From Apostichopus japonicus (lineage: Eukaryota; Echinodermata; Holothuroidea; Aspidochirotida; Stichopodidae): 27,500 nucleotides of DNA. The stretch lies in contig NC_092575.1 in NCBI RefSeq assembly GCF_037975245.1, forward strand, positions 16,554,810 to 16,582,309, read 5' to 3'. Position numbers and translations under genes: made by a program. The notes under the pieces were generated by a model that was given only the letters and a program-made list of their open reading frames with translations, was not told the origin of the DNA and ran no database searches. Shown piece by piece: positions 1 through 10,019 of the stretch (position 1 is the stretch's first letter; every line of letters begins with the position of its first letter).

Positions 1-337
1 AGAACATAAGGTGTTGAGTGTGAATCCGTCATGCTATAAAAGCGTGTCCATCAATTCCCCAAAACTAACTGGTTTGGGGATTAAGGAGCGACGATAGTTA
101 CCTGTATCCCACTCCACATCTACACTTCCCCATCTACCTAACTACACATTGGAATGTTTGGCACTGTGCCATCACTCCCTGGGCACAGCCCATTTTAACC
201 TCATTCCGGATCTGCCCCATGGTGCCACCAGAGCTAACATGTCCCGCGATTTGGTAGGGGACGGTTGGGTCTGCAATTATCCTGGGAGTCGAGGGCGAGA
301 AGAGTCAAGTGAGACCGCCGATCAAAAGAGACCCATT
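1..337. mobile_element. DIRS-like noncoding remnant
   Basis: Positions about 5-140 match 9858-10000 with few changes (GGTGTTGAGTGTGA, ATGCTATAAAAG, TTACCTGTATCCCACTCC). That second copy lies directly next to the tyrosine-recombinase remnant at 10130-11042, so I assign both to the same element family. The part from 140 to 337 has no second copy in this window. The junction near 337 is where unit similarity begins. An open frame at 149-364 crosses this junction and is not credible as a gene. Confidence 0.5.
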
Positions 338-1442
338 TACAAATCATTCGTAAATGAGAAGTAATAAGTAAAAGAAACAGCATAAAAATTGATTTCGGTT
401 TCATAGGTAAACATTTTCCATCTGAATGATTTTGAATATTTCATGAGTTATGGCATAAATAACATTTATTTTTTAAAATCAAGATAATGTATTTATCCAC
501 TTTAGAGGAAGATAATACCTTTTAGTAATTTTTGTTGTTGTAGAATTCACAGGCAAACAGAAGTCAGAAAAATGCAGTGTGATGTGCTCCCGTTAAAAGA
601 CTCAATGATTTAATTAAAATAGTTTTATTAATAGACAACACCCCTCCCCTCGACCATGAGATGGTTTCTCCTTCTTGCCTAAAGAAATTAGTTGTTACAG
701 CGTTTTTACAATTTTTTTATTCTTCTCCCCCCACTTTTTCTTCTTATTATTATTCATTTTTCTTTTAACATTTTTCTTGGGTCATACTTTGTACCTTTGT
801 TATACTTTGTAAGTTTGTATTTTGGGGATACCTTACTTACAAGTTTTTTATGAACTTTTCGAGGATCCCCAAAACCATATACAAAACAATTAAAGCGGTG
901 GTACTACTTAGTTTAACACCCAGCGCATTACGTCAGTTTCTCAGATGCATGACAAAATTCAATACAGGAAACACAATTTTGAAGGACAAATAGTGTTGAA
1001 TGTTATCCAAATTGTGATATTTTTTTCATAACTAATTAAAGAACATTTTCTGAGATATTAGAATTTATTGATAAAAAAAGTGGATGAAAAGTAACATGAA
1101 GATCTGCACTGAGGAGCACAATGTTGCTATCAATTTAACCTTAAAGGAGCATTCCAGAGATATTAACATGTTTGAAAGATGAATATCTCAAACCAGAAAA
1201 GCTAAAGAAACAATGCTAGTGCATCTTTATGTTTACTTAAGTCCAAACAAAGTTGTAACCGGAACGATGAGATTAGACGCAAGCTGCTACGATTTCAAAA
1301 TTAAGGTCAACAAACGTATAAACACATTTAAGAAAGATTTCTTCACTTGATAACACGATTAAAATCTCCCTTATTATTGAAAGTTAAATGCGCGTTCAAA
1401 ACACGTATCAAACGTTGTTTTTTGTCCGGCAAAGTCATGTTC

Positions 1443-1527
<85 letters not shown>

Positions 1528-1674
1528 ATCATTGCCTCAAGATAACACTACTTTTTCCATGTTGTCAACGTTAGGCCTATCCGTTCTAGAGCAAGTAATG
1601 TTACAATTACCTATCTAGCTCCATACATCCTTGTTATTTCCCTCTACTCAACGCTGTCATTCAAATCACTAACC
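338..1674 (+). other. Inter-unit intron sequence, no gene seen
   Basis: It is collinear with about 13315-14335 and 23157-24300 in the other units. It contains a long AT microsatellite at 1444-1525 that the other units lack. No conserved open frame was found. Confidence 0.7.
1444..1525. repeat. (TA)n microsatellite
   Basis: An almost pure TA dinucleotide run of about 80 bp in the intron before unit A. It is absent at the matching sites near 14190 and 24140. Confidence 0.95.
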
Positions 1675-2050
1675 CAGTGGCGGCGGAACCGGGGGGGGCT
1701 TGGGGGGGCTCAGCCCCCCCAATGAAAAAGCCGAGGGGGCAAATGCATGATAAGCCCCCCCCAATATTTACCAAGGCTCCGAAACGTGCATCTGCCCATT
1801 TTTCAATGCATACTTGTCGATCTGTCCGATGCACACGTATACTATATAGGTGTAATAATTGTAGAAATTGCTGGGGGACCCTGGTCCCTCGGCCCGTCCC
1901 CTGGCTATAGACCACATTGTCACCCCAATCGCGTCTTCACGCCCCGTGAAAAGTGGAAGCAGTGAGTGTGAGTACCGGTAAGCGTAACACAACTTCGTCT
2001 TAGGCCAATGACTTGCCTCATTTCAGCCAGTTCTCCAACATCCCCTTACT

Positions 2051-2457
2051 TAGTGGCGGAGCGTCCATATATACAGTCAGGGGGCGGATCCACCCCCCCC
2101 CCTCCTGACGGACTCAAATGGACTGCTGGCGCCCTTTTCAGCTTTTCACTACTTTTAACTTATTCGCGATTATTGACTATTTTATTGCGCTCTCATATAC
2201 CTATTGACATTTGTCATATTCTGTTGGTGTATAATTTTCCGACAAAATGGCGACGACACCTATTTATTCACCGTTTATCTGCAAATTAGCAAGGCCCGGA
2301 AAGGGTCATTTCCTGCAATCTAGGGAGTAACTTTACTCAAAAAATTTCTGTACGCTCCGCGCCAACCTGTGGTGGCGCTCCGCTTAGATAGTGTCGAAAG
2401 CGCCACTACAGACCATTCTTGCCCCCCCCCCGACCAATACCCCTAGCTCCGCCACTG
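2051..2457. mobile_element. Nested hAT-type MITE
   Basis: It has ends TAGTGGCGGAGCG and AGCTCCGCCACTG, flanked by CCCTTACT at 2043-2050 and 2458-2465. It lies inside the larger element at 1675-3353. The second internal repeat at 3050 reads through this point without an insertion, which supports the boundaries. No coding capacity. Confidence 0.65.
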
Positions 2458-2460
2458 CCC

Positions 2461-2774
2461 TTACTACACTCAAAAACGTCTTTGCGAGTACACTACGAGT
2501 AATAGCTACTCTCTTAAAACACCATCGAATATACAAATTACAATGTTTTTACAGACTTTTACGTGCAATCTGAGAAATTGCAGGCTTGAGACCCATATTT
2601 TAGGGCTAGGTATTCGCAGCATAAAACACTCGGGAAGTGCCGTTTCCGGCCATCTGGGGGTTTGAAAAAACCCAAAATTTTCTTGTACGCTCCGCGCCAA
2701 CCGATGGTGGCGCTCCGCTTAGATAGTCTCCACACATTAGCCCCCCCAATAATTTTTCCGTTCCGCCGCGCCTG
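2461..2774. repeat. Internal direct repeat, copy 1
   Basis: It matches 3050-3353 closely from TTACTACACTCAAAAACG to the transposon right end CCGTTCCGCCGCGCCTG, apart from a 10 bp insertion. The hAT-like element therefore carries two right-end copies in tandem. This is probably an element inserted next to a relative, or an internal duplication. Confidence 0.8.
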
Positions 2775-3049
2775 ACGGGCAGGTCCGGCGAACGCCGGAC
2801 CAATATTCACGACGCAAAAAAAAAAAAGTAGGACTAAAAAATGGAAAAAATATTGGAGGTATATGTTTCAATAAATTTCAATAATGATGACGGCAAGTAG
2901 GCTAAATGTGACTACTCTGGCATGGCAGGGGTCTTGTTTTCAAGATCGGGAAGTGCCATTTCCTGCAATCTGGGAGGCATATTTTCAAAATTTTCAAAAA
3001 ATAGCTTCGGACGCCCTTGTAATTATTGCATTTAATTGCAAGTAGTAAT

Positions 3050-3353
3050 TTACTACACTCAAAAACGTCTTTGCGAGTACACGTCGAGTAATAGCTACTC
3101 TCTTAAAACACCATCGAATATACAAATTACAATGTTTTTACGTGCAATCTGAGAAATTGCAGGCTTGAGACCCATGTTTTAGGGCTAGATATTCGCAGCA
3201 TAAAACACTCGGGAAGTGCCGTTTCCGGCCATCTGGGGGGTTTGAAAAACCCAAAATTTTCTTGTACGCTCCGCGCCAACCGATGGTGGCGCTCCGCTTA
3301 GATAGTCTCCACATATTAGCCCCCCCAATAATTTTTCCGTTCCGCCGCGCCTG
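3050..3353. repeat. Internal direct repeat, copy 2
   Basis: The second copy of the roughly 310 bp segment. Its right border is the right end of the whole element and abuts the target duplication. Between the copies (2775-3049) is A-rich unassigned DNA. Confidence 0.8.
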
Positions 3354-3446
3354 CACTAACCCCTCCCATTACCACCTTGACCGTCACCCGCAGCCACCTA
3401 ACCTCACCCCTGCACCTCTCTCTGTGTTACTTCTTTTGACATTCAG

Positions 3447-3631
3447 CCTGTGACGTCACGCTCTCGAACTCAACGGGGACATTTACATCGCCTGAATATC
3501 CATATTTGTATCCTCTCAATCTAAACTGTACATGGCACTTGCAAGCTGCAGAAGGAAAAGTAATCGAGTTGACGTTTGATGATGTTCAACTTGAAGCAGA
3601 TACCGACGGTCAATGCTACGATTCAATCACG
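3447..3631 (+). CDS. Unit A exon 1: CUB domain, N-terminal half
   Basis: The acceptor follows a pyrimidine-rich tract ending in ATTCAG and the donor is GTAAAA. The exon gives 61 residues after a split first codon. It starts with CDVTLSNSTGTFTSPEYP, the usual CUB opening with cysteine 1 and the T-S-P-x-Y-P motif. NCTW follows with cysteine 2 and a potential N-glycosylation site, then VIELTFDDVQLE, and cysteine 3 in GQCYDSIT. These match the CUB beta-sandwich core. The next exon supplies cysteine 4, joined at phase 0. No start codon or signal peptide precedes it, so this is an internal exon. Confidence 0.88.
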
Positions 3632-4196
3632 GTAAAAATATACATGCACTGTTAATAAATACGTTTGAAATACTTCATAGCTAACATATAGATATTGTAT
3701 ATTTTCATGTCAAGAGCTCTCAAGGATGAGCTTTCATCTTGAATTTGTGCTTTCGTTACAGGCTAGTCGACAATAGAGATACATTTGACGACTGCAGCGC
3801 TTATACCCTGATTATGGAAGACCGATTTTGTCTGCTATTTAAACTAGCAATAACTTATAATTTATAGTTTTAAGACCTGAACATTCGATATTAAAAACAA
3901 AAACGAAATTACAAGAGCTTAAGTGACATTGATATTATTTCACTCCGCAATCTTAATTCAAATATATTTCTTCGATATTTCTATATAGCGTAATGTTGTG
4001 AGATTCATAATACATACAAGGAAAATCTTTTACACAAATATCTCAAAAACTATGTTCTTTTTATTATCCAATCCCTGACAAGCGTATCGACTTTACGAGA
4101 GGCCATATTCTACTTATTACCGTTGATTTGTTTCTATATCTCTGTCTTCTCGTCTATTTGTCTGTCCGTTCCAAATCCGGCACCGATTACCACTAG

Positions 4197-4368
4197 ATCG
4201 CTGATCCTACGCCCGGGTCAGAATTCCTCCCAGCGATATTTTGCAATGACGGCCCTGGCTGGCCAAGTCATCCGATTCGCTTTCTTTCGACGACAAACCA
4301 ATTGACCATCCACATGCAAACGAATAACATATCTGCGGCATCAGGTTTTAGTGCTCGATACAGTCAAG
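4197..4368 (+). CDS. Unit A exon 2: CUB domain, C-terminal half
   Basis: The exon reads on in phase 0 from exon 1 (CYDSIT then IADPTPGSEF). It gives 57 residues plus one base. It contains the fourth CUB cysteine (AIFCNDGPGWP), the strand QLTIHMQTN and the closing GFSARYSQ, which matches the G-F-x-A-x-Y end of CUB domains. The acceptor is CACTAG and the donor is GTATGT. The last part of this exon and its donor are repeated in the following intron as a 70 bp minisatellite. The reading continues at phase 1 into the propeller. Confidence 0.85.
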
Positions 4369-4575
4369 GTATGTATTCTGAGCCATCACAAATAGCCTAC
4401 AGTTGAGGCAACATTTTTTAGTGTTCGGTACAGTCGAGATATGTATTCTGGGCCATTACAAATAGCCTACAGTTGTGGCATGAGGTTTTAGTGTTCGGTA
4501 CAGTCAAGATATGTATGATGGGTCATCACAAATAGCCTACGGTTGAGTAAACATGTTTTAATGCTCTGTATATAT
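4334..4575 (+). repeat. 70 bp minisatellite spanning the CUB exon 2 donor, unit A
   Basis: Copies begin at 70 bp steps (TTTTAG landmarks about 4347, 4417, 4487, 4557). The first contains the end of the coding exon and its GTATGT donor. The next two repeat the exon end and donor with changes that remove the GT. The fourth is partial. Confidence 0.9.
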
Positions 4576-4892
4576 AACATATCATTGGACTATTTCATGT
4601 AATTACTTACACATAATTGGATAAACCGCAATTTAGCCAAGAAATGTATTTAAATATAGAAGTTTGAATTCTCTCAATTCTCAGATCTTAAATTTGTAGG
4701 TAGTTACGAGTAAGATTGTTTCATGAATTGTACGTTGATATGCATGGTTATACCGGATTTTGCTAAGTTAATTCTGAAATCATTACCCATCTTATTTAAG
4801 AGAGAAGACATTTAATATTTTACACTATGCATGTTACCTAGTTCGCCTGCAATGAAACTGCTCATCAGAAATATTTGTTTTTCTCCCTACAG

Positions 4893-5135
4893 TACAACCA
4901 AGAACGGAATACATCTTTGCCGTTGAAACCGACATTGCTTCACTTATCCGTTTCGACAGATTCAGCAAGAAAGGATCTCCACTCATTCCACTGCCAGGAT
5001 CGACGTTTCCATTCGCTTTGACCTTTGACCCGATCAGCGCCTATTTTTATTATACTGATATACATGAAAAGCTTATTGCTCGAATAAATATCAAAGGGGA
5101 CATCCACGATATTCTTGTTGACGACCACATAGGCA
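4893..5135 (+). CDS. Unit A exon 3: YWTD propeller, blades 1-2
   Basis: The acceptor is CCCTACAG and the donor GTGAGT. The exon has 80 codons plus split ends. It opens with PRTEYIFAVETDIASLIRF, typical of the first LDLR propeller blade. Blade 2 follows: ALTFDPISAYFYYTD with a YYTD form of the YWTD motif, then IARINIKGD and DILVDD. This matches the LDLR class B repeat pattern (D-x-x-x-x-x-Y-W-T-D, then I-x-R-x-x-x-D-G). The segment KKGSPLIPLPGSTFPF differs strongly between units. Confidence 0.9.
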
Positions 5136-5202
5136 GTGAGTATTAGTATTTATCTTATATGTACGTTTCTTCATTACACCTTAATGAATTTGGAAATAAA
5201 GG

Positions 5203-5922
<720 letters not shown>

Positions 5923-6287
5923 CACTCGCATTCGCCTTACCCGCATTCCCATGGTACCAAACGATACGACCGCCACTGAAGTTTTGTCATACAATCCTTC
6001 GACGCTGGCCTCAAATAATAGCCATACGCATAGGAACAAATTAACAAGCACACGCATATTTTTGTCTTGTTGTAATTTTTTATGAGGAGACTGAATTCAT
6101 GAGGGAAGGAATAGTTCACAAAAAAGTCAATCATCCTCTGTAACTCATATATTTTCGTTTGGATGTCTGGTGGACCTCTTGTTTATTTACTGTTCTGAGT
6201 ATGTGCTACCTAATTTAATTTTGCAAAAGGGTTGGTGTTACAATTTAAATATTTCATTTATTAAGTTCTTCCATTATCTCTATACAG

Positions 6288-6456
6288 CTCCGTCAGGCAT
6301 AGCAGTCGCGTATATAACGGGGTTGATGTATTGGGCTGATACTAGTCGAAATGAGGTGTCCGTGTCACGACTCGACGGCACTTCTAGAAAGTACATCTCT
6401 CCACCAGACTCCGGGTGTGAAACTCCACGAGCGGTCGTGTTAAGTTTGGATCATAG
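6288..6456 (+). CDS. Unit A exon 4: YWTD propeller, blade 3
   Basis: The acceptor is TATACAG and the donor GTAGAC. There are 55 codons between split codons, entering at phase 1 and leaving at phase 2. It contains GIAVAYITGLMYWADTSRNE, where YWAD is the YWTD motif, then VSRLDGTSRKYI and PRAVVLSLDH. This is a full LDL-receptor class B repeat. The exon is almost invariant between units: one residue differs from unit B and two from unit C. Confidence 0.92.
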
Positions 6457-7101
6457 GTAGACCTTAATGTATCATTTTCGCATACTTCGATGTAATCTTC
6501 GTAATCTATACCTCCATCGTCATTACTTGGAACTTTGAACAACAAATATAATAAAAGTTAATGAAATCAAAAGAAGTGAGAAGTATGGAGCAGGTGATGC
6601 TATGGTTGCTGGGGATGGAGGGTTGCAGAAAGAAAAACTGAGCCGAGGGGTGAAGAAAAAGTTAGCCACGACTGTCAAAGAGTGAATGGGAATAACAGAC
6701 AAACAGAAGAAAAAGGGCTGAGCTAGGACGGGTGATGAGTGTTGCAGGGGTAGAAATCCTCTTGTTGGGTAATGAGGCCAATAGGCTGAGTGGTGGAACG
6801 GTATTGCACCGGCATTTAAATTACAATCATTGGAGTTCGGAGGTTCTGATGAGCTAGAGAGAAAATGCAAGGCTTGGAAATCCAATTATTGCTATAATAC
6901 CGTTATTGCTATAATGAAACAAAACAACCAGAAACTTTGTGACGTTTAAACTATGCTCTCATTTTCTGAACATGATAGCTATTACGTTGTAAATTTGTAA
7001 GCAAGTCTGAGACCACCGTAAACTTTTTCGTTCCAATAGTTTTGAAGCTCCTGGAAATTCGATTCGATTTCTGGTTTCCTTTTCACCTCTACATGATTTA
7101 G

Positions 7102-7217
7102 ATCAGTGTTCTGGAATTGTAGACAGAGTATAAAAAGATCAAAAGCAGACGGATCAGAGCTGGTTGTCCTTGTAGATGGTTTAAACGATGTGAAGACATT
7201 ACAGATTGATCCTTATG
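7102..7217 (+). CDS. Unit A exon 5: YWTD propeller, blade 4
   Basis: An acceptor at GATTTAG restores a complete blade: SVFWNCRQSIKRSKADGSEL (VFWN stands in the YWTD position), then VVLVDGLNDVKTLQIDPY. The donor is GTATGT. A second AG, nine bases after the blade's TGG codon, would cut off the VFW strand. Another, five bases past the chosen acceptor, runs into a stop. The chosen site is therefore the one that keeps frame and domain. There are 38 full codons, and one residue differs from units B and C. Confidence 0.85.
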
Positions 7218-7564
7218 GTATGTTGAGACAATGATTTTGTACAGCCCTTAAAAGTCCCTGGTTGAAGCTGACTACGGAATTAGCCGACATGCTAGGATTC
7301 ATTCCCTGCCTGAATGTCACTGGAATGAAAATTGTTTGCCATATCTATCTTGCCCAACGTAGTCGAAATACTGCATGTATTTTAGAGAAGTGTTTACCTT
7401 GTTCTTACCCATCTCATCTCATCCCTCTCCAACCCTCATCCAAGGGAATAAGAGCCAAAATAATGCCAAGTCGACAAAAAAGGGGAACTGTCTGTGTTTA
7501 CTCACAGAAACACGAACCAATAGTTACTACAACAAAGATATCATTGCCTTCTTTTGTTTGTCAG

Positions 7565-7846
7565 ACAATGTGCTCTACTGGATAAATGCACTAAGAAACA
7601 CCGCTGACCTAGAGAGGATAAACCTGAATGGTACGGACCGTCAAACAGTGTATAGTCACCCATTGTTTGCAGCTTTCCATGGTTTCACTATGGACAGGTT
7701 CGCCCTCTTCTGGTCTCATGCAATCGATGCAGCTTTATACTATATCGAAAGAGATGGGAACACTTTTAAGAGTATCTCTATTGGTGTCGAAGATCCGCTG
7801 GCTTTGGAAGGCCTGTATTATTACATGTCTGATCAAGAAATTTCAG
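7565..7846 (+). CDS. Unit A exon 6: YWTD propeller, blades 5-6
   Basis: The acceptor is TTTGTCAG and the donor GTATTA. The exon has 93 full codons. It contains NVLYWINALRNTADLERINL (YWIN motif) and NGTDRQTVY with a potential N-glycosylation site. Blade 6 follows: FHGFTMDRFALFWSHAID, then LYYIERDGNT. It ends ALEGLYYYMSDQEIS, the strand that normally leads into the EGF module closing the propeller. With exons 3-5 this makes six blades, the usual number. Blade 6 is two residues longer than in unit B and differs there at many positions. Confidence 0.9.
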
Positions 7847-7891
7847 GTATTACCACTAACCCTGCATGAGAGTGAGATGAAACAAAAATAG

Positions 7892-7921
7892 TTTACATTA
7901 TTGCAAGTTAAGTTGATTCCA

Positions 7922-7953
<32 letters not shown>

Positions 7954-7977
7954 CAACTTAACCTGCAATAACGTAAA
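7892..7977. repeat. Inverted repeat with AT core
   Basis: The arms 7892-7917 and 7952-7977 are 26 bp and match at 24 positions as reverse complements (left arm TTTACATTATTGCAAG, and on). The 34 bp between is AT repeat. It looks like a MITE-like or snap-back element. A related right arm lies at 21349-21373 in unit B, with a degraded left arm near 18418. Confidence 0.8.
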
Positions 7978-8516
7978 ATATGTTTGGTTCATGAATCCCC
8001 GTCCCCTATCCCAGGTGGGGTGGGGGGGGAGCATGAGGAATTCCTAGATCGTAACAGATTATTGTAATATTTCGTCTGTTGACATAACAAATTGTTGACA
8101 CCAAATATAGGGTGTCATGAATTCACACCAGGTCACGATGACATAGCACCTCAAAGGCATTGACTAAGTGAATAACAAACGCTGGTGGTGTAACAACCGT
8201 ATTGATTTAACTTGTTTGTGTTTAAAATAAACGCTAGGACTTATAAATGTTTCGAAACTATGTCTTGGATGAATGTCGGGGGGGGGGGGAGGGGTTAAAT
8301 GATGGAGTTGTAAGTGGAGGGAGTTACATACATTGTTATAGATGAGTAGTTTAAAGGGCTAATGACCTGACGTATCCATGACGGTTTCAGTTGTTCACGC
8401 TCTGGTCATACTCCAGTAGTAACTATAGGTAGAACTCACCTATAATACATTACATTGCAACATAAATATCCCTTTAAATAATTTTCCAACTATATATATT
8501 TTGGGTCTCCTTGCAG

Positions 8517-8597
8517 CTCAACACCAATGTGCTATCGACAACGGAGAATGTAGTGAGTTATGTTTTCCAGAAGGTGTCTCTTTCGTCTGCGTTGGAG
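8517..8597 (+). CDS. Unit A exon 7: short EGF-like segment
   Basis: The acceptor is CCTTGCAG. The exon has 26 full codons, QHQCAIDNGECSELC followed by FPEGVSFVCVG. This matches the first four cysteines of the EGF-like module after LDLR propellers (C-x6-C-x3-C-x9-C, with a C-S-x-L-C core). The last two cysteines of a normal EGF are missing, and the next exon is HYR. The donor GTTTGC is weak, but it keeps phase 1 and is the same in unit B. A longer exon is possible, although read-through stops within about ten codons. Confidence 0.75.
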
Positions 8598-9111
8598 GTT
8601 TGCAAACTTTTATTTTGGCATCATAAATGTAATGTTCGACTTACCCGTATTCTAATTTGTTTGTCAAGCTTACCGATCCGGTATATATCCCCAAAACTGC
8701 AAAATTTTATGTAAAATAATAAAACTGGAAATCAACTGCACACAGATGAAAAATTAAGTTCCGACAGGCGTTGTGCTTTTATTCCTAAGCACATTCCAAA
8801 TGCTCGATTGGGTGTTGGTGTTGGTGTAGGTGTTGCTGGTGATAGTGGTGGTGGTGTCGGTGCGAAATGGGGAATGAAGGTAGACGGTTCTGACGAGAGG
8901 AGAGTACATGTTCAAATGTATTTAAATAAATGTTAATGGCATTTGACATATTGTTTAGAGTATTGTAACTTATGCAACATTTATATTCCTTCATTTACTT
9001 ACTTCCACGAAGAGAATCATTGTTCACCATAGAAACTACTTCAGTTAAATTAATGGAACGGATTGAAAAGCAATCGCCATTTCGAAATTTTTCTCCACTT
9101 TTTCTTAAAAG

Positions 9112-9381
9112 TCAAGCCTTCAATCTTGAATTGTCCTAATGATGTACAGATGTACACGCAAGGACCGCAGCAAATTCCATGGCAGGAACCGACGGCAGTG
9201 AGTCGCATCTACGGAGTACAAACACAAGTTGCTTTGCCTTTCCGGAGTAGAACACATTTCCCAGGTTCAACTTTCAATTTGGGTCACACAACGGTTGTGT
9301 ATATTTTCGAGGATGACGTAGGGAACGAGGCAAAGTGTTCCTTTAATATCGATCTCTCTCCAATAACGACGACAAATGAAG
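9112..9381 (+). CDS. Unit A exon 8: HYR domain
   Basis: The acceptor is CTTAAAAG and the donor GTGAGT. The exon has 89 full codons. It has the HYR (hyalin repeat) layout: NCPNDV at the start, PWQEPTAVSRIYG (W-x-x-P-x-A motif), a variable middle, then FPGSTFNLGHTTVVYIF, EDDVGNEAKCSFNIDL. The two HYR cysteines and the G-N-x-A-x-C-x-F ending are all present. It leaves at phase 1, matching the entry of the next unit's CUB exon at 14434. HYR domains are Ig-like adhesion folds, common in sea urchin hyalin and complement-type proteins. Confidence 0.9.
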
Positions 9382-10019
9382 GTGAGTTCAAGTTATGTTT
9401 CAAATCTTGAAAGCAGCATGTTAGGACAATAATGCTATAATAGCACTCTCCATTAATACAATGCTTCAAAGCACTCGTACTACTAGTATGAATAGTTCCT
9501 AATCTTTATTTGACAGAAACGTGGTACATTTTAAGAAACATCACCCCAGATAGAGCCTGGGCCCAAAGACCAACAACTTGATCCACTCTCACCCCATGTC
9601 CGTTACATCGAAACAGGATATTAATACTGCTGAAACTGTCAGTGCGAGTGCTTTGAAGCGTTGCACGGAGATGCAGTATATAAAATTTGTCCCAACTGAG
9701 TTGTTACGTGCTCACAACTATCCAAACCATTACTACAAAATATCCATCGGAAATATTCTTGATTATGAAGGATTTATACGAATAAGTGTGATCGTATGTT
9801 CATGGATATGTATTTTCTATAGGATATATCCTTTACAATTTAGCACAACTGATATCATAAGGTGTTGAGTGTGATTCCGTCATGCTATAAAAGAGTGTCT
9901 ATCAATTCCCCGAAACTTACTGGATTGGGGATTTACGAGCGACGATAGTTACCTGTATCCCACTCCACATCTACACTTCCCCATCTAACTAACTAAAAAT
10001 TGGGACGTTTTAGCACCAT
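9382..10019. other. Inter-unit intron start and a DIRS-like noncoding copy
   Basis: The segment 9382-9676 matches the start of the intron after the unit B HYR exon (22641-22915). From about 9857 the text matches the window start (1-140). Between 9677 and 9856 there is nothing recognisable. An open frame at 9578-9868 is not conserved in unit B. Confidence 0.65.

Larger units (their letters stand above)
1675..3353. mobile_element. hAT-like nonautonomous DNA transposon with 8 bp target duplication
   Basis: The ends are imperfect inverted repeats: left CAGTGGCGGCGGAAC, right GTTCCGCCGCGCCTG. They are flanked on both sides by CACTAACC (1667-1674 and 3354-3361). Unit C has a single CACTAACC at the same place (about 24303) with matching flanks, which is the empty site. 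An 8 bp target duplication is typical of the hAT superfamily. No transposase frame is seen. It contains a nested element and a direct repeat. Confidence 0.75.

Noticed and set aside
149-364. Open frame of 71 codons at the left end
   Set aside because: It crosses from a transposon remnant into intron sequence and has no counterpart in the other units.
1661-3453. Several short open frames on both strands
   Set aside because: They lie in the hAT-like element and its G/C runs. Two are near-copies only because the element contains a direct repeat. None resembles a transposase.
4940-5128. Minus-strand open frame opposite YWTD exon 1 (also at 15933-16121)
   Set aside because: It is the mirror of a constrained coding exon on the plus strand. 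It has no domain features, and its conservation is explained by the sense strand.
6523-6885. Minus-strand open frame of 120 codons in an intron (and a similar one at 16843-17187)
   Set aside because: The two are collinear intron copies but do not stay in the same frame, and the segment is absent from unit C.
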